Shown here in pieces: positions 54,670-64,000 of a DNA stretch of 64,000 nucleotides. Within the stretch, counting starts at the first letter, position 1. Each line of letters begins with the position of its first letter. The position numbers were made by a program, and so were the translations under genes. The notes below the pieces were generated by a model. It did no database searches, was not told where the DNA came from, and saw only the letters and a list, made by a program, of their open reading frames with translations. Source of the DNA: Laccaria trichodermophora (taxonomy: Eukaryota > Basidiomycota > Agaricomycetes > Agaricales > Hydnangiaceae); assembly GCA_018417955.1 (NCBI GenBank), contig JACTVC010000002.1, positions 1,860,001 to 1,924,000 of the forward strand, in the 5' to 3' direction.

Positions 54670-57057
54670 TTAACGGTGCGATCCTGGCGCAAAGGCTTCA
54701 CGAACGCTCCGCCTAAGTTCTTCGTGGTCGCGTCCGGTCGAACTGCCGACTGAGGATCCCGGCTGCATGTGAGAACCAGGTACGCTTGAGGGAACTAATC
54801 CATCAATATCACCATCAACGAAGTCTAGGATTCTGCGGGCGAGGAGCTGAATTTCTCCTGGACCGTCGCCGGCATCGGTATCTTGGTATGAATGTTGGGA
54901 GTGATGTGAGTGTGGGGTCCCAATGGATGAAGTAGGAGACGAGGTTCGAGAGCTTGCTAGATTACGGATGTTCGGGATCAACAAGCTTGAGCTTCTGATA
55001 TTACTGATTAATTGAGGATCTGCGTAGAATTAGAACGAAGGAACAGGCAAGGAGGCAGGAATCAACATACCACCGGATTCGAGCAGCTGCACAATAGTCC
55101 AGACAGCGATGTGCTGGAATGTACCGTCTGGGCTAGTTAAAAATCGATACAAGTATTTGTGCATTCCTCCATCAGGCTTGTCCCAAACATCATTGAATGA
55201 CGAGTAGTCATCTGTCGCCGCCCTTCCATCTTCAAAGATATTTAGATAATGCGTATGTCAACTAAGCGGATGCGAAGAAGCATACCCTTGGAGGAAAGAT
55301 TACCCAGCGCTGCTGCACTGTTCCCTTGAACCTCCGAACTGGGTGAGTTGGTCAATGGGATCAACACCTCACAAATGCCCATCTCCAGTAGTTGGCCCTT
55401 GAGTTCGTCTGCTGAAGCCGTAAGTAATCTTTACAAGGTGATGAGAAGGCACGCTTACCACTAAGCGCGAGTACAGCCACGCAGGCCGTCATTTCACTCT
55501 GCACGTTGATAGGAACTTCAAGAACCAATTCTTTGATCGACTGGACCGCGCCTGCTTTCACAATCGCTGTCTTATTCTTCTCGGAACTTGCTGCTAGATT
55601 ACGAAGCGTTGAGATAGCGTGACATTGAACTTCCTCGTTGTCTTTGAATGATAAGAGATTGATGAGAGGTTGCAAAAAACCGGATTCGATAATGGGAGAT
55701 TCGTTTTGTGGATGAATGGAGACATTGCGCACACATGCCGCGGAAGAGAGGATAAGCGGAAGGTAGGATGATTGCAAAAGTCGTAGTAGGGATTGCAACC
55801 CATCAGCCTTTACAATCTCGAGCTGGTATTTCTCTGAAGACGGAGTTGAAATCATTTAGAACCTTGACGATTGAAGAGAACTTACCATCGCTAGCCAGAT
55901 TTCTGAGAGCCAAGGCTGCCTGGCACTGAACCTTCAGGCTTGAGCTATCCATGAGCATGACCAGGCTTGTGACCAATCTAGGTTCACTTTGAGCCAACTT
56001 CTTCCTGTTGGAACCTAAAGTAGTGTTTAATAGGACGATTGCAATATGATAGAGGGGATCGCACCGTCAACCGCAATATTGCTTAAGGCGGTAGTACAGT
56101 AGTACTGTACATCAGTATCAGGTGAATTGAGGAGGCTCACGAGAACTGGAATTGCGCCTGCGTTGACCAGTTGTTGCCTATTTTCGTCTGATTGAAACCC
56201 ATTTTAAAAAATTGGCGCAGTATAATTATGAGGAGATCCAAGCTGACCTGAGTGGGTCATGTTGAGGAGAGCGCCAGTAGCGTTTCGCTGGACCCGCATA
56301 TCTTTGGAGCGAGCAAGTCGAGTTAGGGGAACCAAGGCACCCGATTTGGCTATCTTGGTCTTGTTGTCATCTATAATCAATTCTAAATCTTCTTTTCGTA
56401 AGGGGGTAGTCTGAGCAACGAACCATGGGTAGCGAGGTTTGTGACACAGCCAACGGCATTGCATTGCACTTCCACATTAGGACTGAGCATTTGGCGAATT
56501 AAAGGCTCCAGGCCGCCCAGCTTCACGATCAACAGCTTGTTGTCAGCTAATTTAAGATTAAGATTGGCCTACGCTTTTGAGTAAAAACAAGCATACTGTT
56601 AACAGCCAAATTACCCAAAGCTGCGCTTGCAGCTCGCTGCACTTCTGTGTCATGGCTGCTTAGTAAAAAGAGAATGGGGTCCAAGGTATCACGACCGACG
56701 GGTCGTACTTCCTTTTCCGTGATCTCTGCAAATGCAAGCGCGGCACTTCGTTGAAGATCGACGTTGTCAGAAAAGGAGAGGGTCGTGAGGGCTGATAGTG
56801 GAGAGCCTGTGAAGAAGTTGGTGGTGGTTCGGTCTATAAATGACTAGCGTCAAAAGCGACGAAGTTCCAGAAAGAAGTGGGTGCTACTTTCGAGGTACTG
56901 AAGCAAGTCTGCTACAGCTTCCCTTTCGTTCTCCAGGAGCAGAGGCTCGTAAGATTGGGACCTACGTCCCTGGACTATTGTCGTCATTGGTAGAGCTCAG
57001 CAGCGAAGATAGAGATAACGCACAGCATGATTCGCAGCAGCTCGTGACGTTACCCAT
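54670..57057 (-). CDS. VAC8: Vacuolar armadillo-repeat protein
   Basis: Scaffold on the vacuole membrane for inheritance, fusion, nucleus-vacuole junctions and autophagy. The start at 57057 gives [16 protein letters not shown]: glycine 2 for N-myristoylation and four nearby cysteines for palmitoylation, the SH4 pattern of VAC8. Armadillo repeats follow through many exons: [30 protein letters not shown] text near 56640-56710, [17 protein letters not shown] (about 56240-56300), [32 protein letters not shown] (about 55890-55985), [22 protein letters not shown] (55720-55790), and [23 protein letters not shown] (about 55570-55640). The C-terminus is serine-rich and ends EAFAPGSHR at 54670. It diverges from CCA1 across 192 bases. 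Confidence 0.93.
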
Positions 57058-57249
57058 GGCAGACGAAATTTGAATCAGGCGAGTATGAAGCCAGGAGAGC
57101 GAGGAGGGGAGGAAGAGAACTGAAAGAAGAACGAGGACGAGGAAGTGGTTGCCTGCTAGTTTTTATTTATTTAGTTGTCAGTCACCTTGCGTTGATTGTG
57201 GGAAAATTGGAATATTATTCGTTTTTGTAAATGAGTGGGTGAAGTTCTT

Positions 57250-59358
57250 ATGATACGACCAGCCAGAGCTCTAAAACAAGTCAACATGTCTCTTAAGCAC
57301 CGCCCTACTGCCCGCATCAAGATGCCCAGTCCCATGAAAATAGAACTGACCGAAACCGAAGCGAAATTGTGCCAAATACTGGACGAGTGTACAGTGCATT
57401 TGCAGAAGGAACAAGGTATATCTACGACCTGTAGAATTGCAGGAGGTTGGGTTAGGGACAAGGTCAATATGACAACTTCGCTATGAGGACTGTCTGTGCA
57501 AACGCCAACGCCTCACCCACGGAACAGCTCCTAGGCTCTCAATGCAATGATATCGACATTGCCCTCAGCAATATCATGGGTGTCGCTTTTGCTGAGCACC
57601 TTGCTGCATTTGCGCAAGCAAAAGGCGTCCGGGCGGGAACTATCAGCAAGATCGCGGTGAACCCAGACCAGTCGAAACACCTCGAAACCGCGACATTCAA
57701 AATATTTGGTCTAGATATCGATCTCGTCAATCTGCGAAGCGAAGAATATTCAGAGACGAGTCGCATTCCAACTGAAGTTGTATGAATAATGTCTCTCTGG
57801 AAATATATCCATGGCTAATTACGATTTAGTTGTTTGGAACCCCTTTAGAAGATGCTCGCAGGCGGGATATTACGATCAATTCCATGTTCTACAATGTCCA
57901 CAACCATGTGGTTGAAGACTTTACTTCAAAGGTAGGTATGACACAACCCGAGATTATTATACATTGATTATCTTGATAGGGATTGGTCGATCTGCACGAG
58001 GGTGTAATTCGAACGCCCCTTCCGCCAAAGGAGACCTTTCGTGATGATCCACTCCGCGTTCTCCGTTGTGTCAGGTTTGCGAGTAGGTTCGGTTTTGAGC
58101 TGGTTCCGGACATTAAGCAGGCCGCTCAAGACTCTGAAATACAGGTATGTGATCTCTTATCGATGAAACCCTTCATGCTGACAATATTCCCATAGAACGC
58201 CCTTGTTACAAAAGTTGCGCGGGAGAGGATTGGCGACGAGATTTCAAAAATGATGAAAGGTACAGTATATCCATCTCTTTCCAAGAACGATTTTGTTTAC
58301 ACGCATGCAGGACAAGATCCACTTCACTCGATTAGACTTATCCATGAACTTGCTCTTTACCCTTCTATATTTTCAGCACTTCCGCCCGAAGTGTCGAGCA
58401 CTCTTTCATCTGCCCCTAGTGGATCAGAACGGGCTGTATCTGCAGCAACTATTCTGAACACCCTCCTTCTCCCTGAACAACCCTTTGTTGCCAAAGTGCA
58501 TAATCGGCTGTTGGGCGCTCTTCACACAGATCCATCTTGTCGTCCACGGCTATACCTTGCAACGGCCTTGATCCCGTACTTGGGAGTGACTTACCGTGAT
58601 AAGAAGAAAAAGCTTTGTCCCGCTGTTGAAGTTGTTACTAGAGAAGCATTAAAGCTTGGCAAACAAAATCACTATCTTGATGGCATTCCTTTGCTGTTCA
58701 GCGCCGCAGAATTACTTGGAAGTTTTGTTACACATCACCTAACATCACCACCAGCAAAGGAAAGGAAAACAATCGGTAGTGCCTTTCCGTATAAATTTTG
58801 ACTCCGCTTTCTAAATTTCCTTAGGGCTTATTCTTCGCGATAAAAGCGTTCACAACACGAATGCTGGAGCACATTGGACAGCTTCCCTTCTTTTTTCCCT
58901 TGTGGTACAACTTTCAAGATTGAGCGAGTCGACGACGGATCTTATTGAAAGTAAGCGAATATGTAAACCTGTGGATTGCTGTTGACTTGCGTATAGGCAA
59001 TGCGGCTGCTAGTATAATCACATCCTATAATTCTTTTGTCGAAAACATCGAAGCACTGGATCTCACAGACGCAGCGGAGGCGAAACCGATCCTTGATGTA
59101 TGTTGTGCACCTTTCAAAGCCCTCTCTTGTGCTCAGACTCCTTTCCAGGGGCGCGAAATTGTATTGGCTCTCGGTGCTAAAAAACATGGTGCTTGGGTTG
59201 GCGAAACCCTGGCCAAGGTTGTGGAGTGGCAGCTGGAGCACCCACAAGGAACTCATGACGATTGTCTCCTGTGGTTGAAACATGAGCGTAGCTTAGGGAA
59301 TCTCTGTTTTGATGATGATTTCTCAGGACCTGCGAGCAAGCGGGCAAAAACGAAGTAA
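57250..59358 (+). CDS. CCA1: CCA-adding tRNA nucleotidyltransferase
   Basis: Adds CCA to tRNA 3' ends in nucleus/cytosol and mitochondria. Class II nucleotidyltransferase motifs: RIAGGWVRDK joined to LLGSQCNDIDIALSN (about 57430-57570) with the DxD carboxylates, ARRRDITINSMFYN (about 57857-57895), and the DLHEGVIRTPLPPKETFRDDPLRVLRCVRFASRFGF region (about 57985-58100). The C-terminal half (58300-59340) is helical, reaching EIVLALGAKKHGAWVGETLAKVVEWQLEHP and a basic end SKRAKTK. Three in-frame ATGs occur at 57250, 57286 and 57322. The first gives an arginine/lysine-bearing extension, as expected for dual mitochondrial and cytosolic forms. Seven or so introns. Complete. Confidence 0.93.
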
Positions 59359-59750
59359 ATTGTAATCTCCTGCAAGATGTCTGCCTCTCGCCTGCCTCCA
59401 CGGTGTCAAAAGGTCTGGCAGGAAGAGAAATTCCAAACGAATAAAACCATGTAGTATTTTAGCTTCTTTAGTTTCTCGCTTACAGCTGAAATCGGAGGAG
59501 TCGGATATCTGCACCAGTTTAGAATCAATATTCTGCTCTGAAAGGACACCCCATTCAATCTAAGTAGATGGAAGCTCCAACTATAAGCTGCAATGATACG
59601 CTGCTACACACTAAAGTCCAGTTGAACAACCAGGTGATTGTCTTCAGCCGAAAGAAAAAACATGATCAAGGATTTTCGACAGATGTTTTTAGATCAAATT
59701 GTCGGAGTTGGCGACGTTGTGAACCTTTGATCATATCCCTGGACATCGAG
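59359..59750. other. 392-base convergent intergenic region
   Basis: Lies between the CCA1 and ROK1 stops. A plus-strand open frame from 59568 runs antisense into ROK1 but has no recognisable protein features. Otherwise I see nothing here. Confidence 0.5.
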
Positions 59751-61753
59751 TCAACAAGGGCGACCCTCAATCGCCAGAGAAAAATACCTCAATTTAATTG
59801 CATCCTTGCGGCCTACTCTGCGCGCGGCGTTTACAACGTCGGGGCGTTTCACCTTCCCCATTTGCTTTCGTTTCATCTTCGAAGGTTTAGGGAGCTTGAG
59901 AATCCAATCAGGCACAATATATCCGGACTGGAGAATGACATTCGCAATTCTGCAGAGGAGTCTGTAATCGTCCAAAAGTCAAACGTATGGTATGCTCACG
60001 TCTTTAAATAAGGCCCGTCTTCATCCGTAAAAAATGTGACAGCCTTCCCTTCTCGACCAGCTCTACCCGTGCGACCTGGAAAGAAGAAATTATCCGCCTG
60101 TGAGTCAACGTGTTGTGTTATCCAAAAACGTACCGATACGATGAACATAACTTTGTACGCTTGTCGGAAAGTCGTAATTGATGACTTCTCTAACTCCTTG
60201 AAAGTCCATACCCCGAGCCAAGACTTCTGTGCTAACCAACACCCAGCTTTGTCCCTGACGCATTCTATTGATAGTATCTTCACGTTCCTTCTTAGTCAGC
60301 CCTGCATGAAGACAATCAACGTTTGAGATCCCGTTCAGCACTAGTTCTTCTGCTAGCGACGTTGCTCGAGGTTGTGAGGAAGTGAAAACAAGCACGGGTG
60401 GGTTGTATGGCTGCGAAAGGTACGCCAGAAGACTGGGAAGCTTTGAAGGGTCATCAGCAACATAGGTTAAAGATTGAGAAATCAGGGGAAGGGGTGTGTC
60501 CCTGTTAATGTGACAGACTTTGGATGAGCACTTTTCGCCACGCAACAGGTAAAACATACTTCAATCCAACGACAACACGAATGGGATTACGAAGCATCTC
60601 GAGAGCAAGTTTCTCGATTTCAGCAGGAAGAGTGGCACTAAACACCGCCTTCTGTATTCCCGGAAAACTGCACGCTCCGACGATTTCTTGGACCTGAGGC
60701 AGAAATTCCATATCCAACAGGCGATCGGCTTCGTCGAGCACGAGATGCTGAACACTTTCTAAAAATGAAATGTGGACTTGAACGATGACATGCCACATAC
60801 CTGTTTAATTCTAGTTTTCCTTCTTGGTAAGATGAAATCAAACGCAATGGCGTGCTTATAATGATGTCTGCGAATGTAGTAAGAGCCACCCCCCATGCCT
60901 GAAACAATGAGTTACTCACCAACTTTGTCACGTACAGCTTTGTCCGCCAAACTGTTGGCTGTTGCCTTGCTGAAGAGAACTATCCTCCATTTCCGACCTT
61001 GCGTGAGCCTCAGACATTCGTTGTGGATCTGATGTGCCAACTCTCTCGTTGGTGCTAAAATCAGGGCTCGTACACCTTTCTTGGTAGGGACCCGAGAAGC
61101 CGAAAGAGGAAAGGCTAAATTTGATAGGATTGGGAAGAGATAAGACAAAGTTTTCCCTGTGCCAGTTGGGGATATGGCGGCAAGGTCACGAGACTGCGGG
61201 ATGGCTTCGTTTATAAGCGTTTGAGCGGAAGGTGGAAGACTCAATACCTCAAATAATACGGGCATGCCGCTGGACTGAATGCTAGTGGGGTGAGAATAAC
61301 CGCATTTCGAGAGATTCGAAAATAAGTGAGGGGGTATGTCGTATCGTTCCTTCATCTCGCCAAAGGTATCAGCTTGGCTGGGAACGCTCGAACCCTTCAT
61401 TTTGACTCGATGCCGATGCATTGGTGGGGCTGATACTTCCTCGTTGCTCTTTTCAGCGCCATCGTCTTCCTGTCCAGTATCTAACCTTCTCTTCTTTCTT
61501 GACACTTCAAAGTCTTTCTCTACTGACTTGCGTTTTCCTTGCTCAACTTGCGCGTATTTGAAGAAGTTCAATGCCGGGGGAAGGTCGGGGTGACTCTCAG
61601 AAGATGTAGATTGTTTGGAAGGGGATGTCTGCTTGATTGAGCGTGAATGTTCAGATATAACAAGATACTAACTTTGAGGGACTGGAAAGCGGGTTGGAAT
61701 CGGTCCTTGCTGAATTGGGCGCCCCCACGGGAAAGCAACTGGAAGGCCTCCAT
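59751..61753 (-). CDS. ROK1: DEAD-box RNA helicase ROK1/DDX52
   Basis: Nucleolar RNA helicase for 18S rRNA maturation. [19 protein letters not shown] starts at 61753, ahead of an intron and a basic N-terminus [20 protein letters not shown]. Motifs in order: Q-motif region [14 protein letters not shown] (about 61265-61310), [12 protein letters not shown] (about 61140-61180), [13 protein letters not shown] (about 61030-61070), [24 protein letters not shown] (DEAD, about 60710-60750), FSATLP (SAT, near 60635), [25 protein letters not shown] (about 60195-60235) and [13 protein letters not shown] joined across an intron (about 60040-60120). The C-terminal [19 protein letters not shown] is characteristic of ROK1. 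The stop is placed at 59751, though the last residues are less certain. Confidence 0.93.
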
Positions 61754-61972
61754 CACCAAGTCAAGTTGAAGAATTTTGACATTGAACGTTGATTGGACGC
61801 TACAAATAACTACAATTATGTAATACTAATCACATTTTCCAAGGTGAAAAATATTTACGGTACTTAAAGTAAAGTAATGGTGGCAAGCAATGTCGGTGTA
61901 CATTCTAAATCTATGGTATGAGGTGATCTATCTTCCTCTGTAAATCTAGATTAGTCCTCAGCAAACGATGAT

Positions 61973-63592
61973 CTACGAGTACATTGCACTTGTCCAGGAC
62001 TTCTTGAGGTACTAAAACGATCAACTATAAGATATTGTAGTGGACAAACTCAAGAGACTCTCACTTCGAAAAAAACAAAGAGGAGAACCGTATTCGGAGC
62101 CAGGCGAACGAAGGCTGGTGTCCAACCCTTGAACAAAAATCGAATACCCTCCTCTCGCAATGACTGGGTCAATACTTGACTGAAAGTCGAACCAGATGAC
62201 TACAATCCAAGTTAGAAAAAATCAAAAGGAGAAGTAAAGTAGACAAACCGACGCCATGAGCCGAGACCGAATCACATCAGCCGGGGAACATATGGCTACA
62301 AGAAGTCAGAGCCAAAAAGAAAAGAAAATAAGATAACAAACTAGTTGCAACCGTCCCCGCGAAACAACTTGCAATGAGATGCAGCAAAAGATTGTCTTGT
62401 AGTTGGTAGTCGATGATGGGTATTGGTCGTAAAAGCAGTTGAGTCTTGAAGAAATCGTAGCTAATCAAATTGTATGAAATGGACAGTGATACGTGACTGT
62501 TGCTGATAACTTACGATCCTACTTGCGATGCCTTGCGTCGTGATCAAAAAGTATGTCAAAGCAGAGTACACAACGACCTACATTCATTAAAACGGCTCTG
62601 ACCTATTTCCTGGCATTAATATTGGATTTCGACACACAAAATATCCAAAACATACAGTGTTCGTCCCAAGGCCTCGTGCAAGGCCTTGCAATCCTTCTTG
62701 TTTAACAAGGCTTACTAGACCGGCTAAGGCATTCGGGTACGCGTATCGTTTGTCTGGGGCACGCGTCAAGTCGCTGGTCATTCTTACCAATATGATGTCT
62801 GGATCTCGTCAATATCACGCTCCGAAACCACCATGCAACATACCTGCTGGATTCCCAGCTATACCACCTAGCCCCCCAGCCAGACAAGCGGCCGCAATGA
62901 GGTGGGGCGTTGAAGCCCTACCATCCCGCGACAAGTAAGCTTTCATCTTTTCGTAGCTCCCCAACCTCACAAGTGAATATGACATCTGGCGCATCAAAGA
63001 TGCAGTCAATCCCGCGTAAAGGCTAGGAAAACCGGATTGGACGAGGGACGCCCGAATGATTGCCACAGTCGAAGGTCGTTTTGATCCTGCGACAGCGTTT
63101 ATAGTTTGCATGCGACTAAAGACATGTATGATGAGACGTTTTGCAGACAAAATCGAAAATACCTACACTTTAGTGACATCAAGAGGGTGGGTACATGACG
63201 CAGCCACTTGTGGGAGAATGAGTTAAAAACTAGTGTCCAAGAAACGCATACACACTTGATGCTGCGAGCCCTGCGAGATAAAGAATAAGCCAACAAAGAC
63301 AACTTTCAATTTATTGAACATACCCCCAAGCCTAGCAAATGTGTTGAGTTGCTATAAAGAGTTCATACTTAGAATGCTTACCAAAATGGATAGGTGGTTG
63401 CCATCCCAGCACAACCTTTGCTTGAGGAAGAATCGTTGGTGGCGGCGTTCTAGTCCAGCTATGAACTTGTAGGTAACGCAATGGTACGGCTGTAACATAA
63501 GGCAGTTCGGAGTCAGCCGCGCCGCAGATACCGCTCATGGCGCTAATTTCGTATGTCCTCTTAGTAAAATCAGGAGATTCTTTTGCTTTCAT
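61973..63592 (-). CDS. Mitochondrial carrier family protein, dicarboxylate (DIC1)-like
   Basis: Inner-membrane solute carrier with three repeats of about 100 residues. Repeat signatures: THPLDVTKVRMQ (P-x-D-x-x-K/R, about 63105-63205 across an intron), GNPADIILVRM across an intron near 62770-62860, and a third CSPADVIRSRLMAS (about 62240-62290). LVRLGSYEKMKAYL and GLARGLGTNTVRAVLMNVGQ are typical of the dicarboxylate/oxaloacetate group. The final exon reads YLKKSWTSAMYS with TAG at 61973-61975. Exons are very small and introns numerous (about 12). The N-terminus before IHFGLGGLAAS is uncertain; an ATG at 63592 is in frame and no better one is visible. Exact substrate is inferred. Confidence 0.85.
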
Positions 63593-63805
63593 TTTGCCCA
63601 AATAAACTAACTTGGCGTCGGTGAAGCCACTGCAACATTGAATACTTATGCGGCAAGGTTGAAGTGACGAGGGCGACGGACTGGTTAATGGGAATTAAAA
63701 TTTAAAATATTGGGGTCCGTGCGAGCCTGTTCGTGTTTGGTTTCAGGTCAGCCAATCAACGCACACACTCTTCAGTGCTCACCTTTACCTGCTTTTTCCT
63801 CCACA

Positions 63806-64000
63806 ATGAGCGCACACGACAACGAAGACCTCATCGACTACGAGGACGAACATGAGGTTATTCCTGGAGGAATCGCCGCTTCTACAACCAACGGTGCCCC
63901 TTCTGCTGTTGACGGCGACGACAAAGACAAGAAAAACTTCTCTGGCATACATTCAACAGGTTTCAGGTGCCTCATACATTATGCACTGGTCTCCGCTCCT
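63806..64000 (+). CDS. SUB2: SUB2/UAP56 DEAD-box RNA helicase (3' part outside window)
   Basis: Splicing and mRNA-export helicase of the TREX complex. The ATG at 63806 gives MSAHDNEDLIDYEDEHEV, followed by an alanine/glycine linker and KKNFSGIHSTGF, the classic UAP56 N-terminus. An intron donor GTGCCTC follows TTCAG at about 63966, and the rest of the gene lies beyond the right edge. It diverges from the carrier gene across 213 bases. Confidence 0.9.
   Translation, partial: MSAHDNEDLIDYEDEHEVIPGGIAASTTNGAPSAVDGDDKDKKNFSGIHSTGFRCLIHYALVSAP

Noticed and set aside
59568..60011. 147-codon plus-strand open frame
   Set aside because: Mostly antisense to the ROK1 C-terminal exons, with no domain, signal or codon evidence of its own.

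Overview
The window is gene-dense nuclear DNA from a filamentous basidiomycete. It is most likely an Agaricomycete (mushroom-forming fungus). Reasons: nearly every gene is broken by many short GT-AG introns of about 50-60 bases; neighbouring genes are separated by only 70-500 bases on alternating strands; and the gene set is fungal (sterol C-22 desaturase, sterol glucosyltransferase, GH72 and GH16 cell-wall enzymes, SUR7/PalI protein, VAC8, ATP11, ROK1, SUB2). I cannot name the species. I find 29 protein genes, two of them cut by the window ends. I see no rRNA, tRNA or CRISPR array and no intact transposon.

Layout. 1-10.6 kb: RIC1 (5' end missing), a 2OG-Fe(II) oxygenase of the clavaminate synthase-like group, and the long sterol glucosyltransferase ATG26 on the minus strand. 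10.9-19.4 kb, all plus strand: SUR7/PalI-like membrane protein, GH72 glucanosyltransferase, an RRM plus zinc-knuckle RNA-binding protein, and an F-BAR/RhoGAP protein. 19.5-24.8 kb: two PIF1-type helicases arranged head to head across 93 bases. 24.8-32 kb: YSC84-like SYLF/SH3 protein, an unrecognised single-pass membrane protein, the LAS1 rRNA-processing nuclease and a DUF7702 membrane protein. 32-41 kb: BAG-domain protein, GYF-domain protein, SLC33A1-like acetyl-CoA transporter. 41-45 kb: a CYP450 tail to tail with ERG5. 45-50 kb: ATP11, an NAD(P)-binding protein, the lipoate enzyme LIP2, and an ammonium transporter. 50-57 kb: prenylcysteine oxidase, GH16 glucanase and VAC8. 57-64 kb: CCA1, ROK1, a mitochondrial carrier and the start of SUB2.

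Most genes are conserved housekeeping functions with no operon-like logic, though several sit in divergent pairs with short shared promoter regions. Loose themes are sterol and membrane biology (ATG26, ERG5, SUR7-like), cell wall (GH72, GH16), mitochondria (ATP11, LIP2, carrier, CCA1) and RNA processing (LAS1, ROK1, SUB2, RRM protein).

The most unusual locus is the helicase pair. Both proteins start with an RNase H1-type RNA/DNA hybrid-binding domain fused to a complete PIF1 helicase. Both genes keep the same 81-base first exon and a 12-base microexon. The shared promoter holds a perfect 8-base inverted repeat. Only one of the two copies keeps the tryptophan expected to contact nucleic acid.
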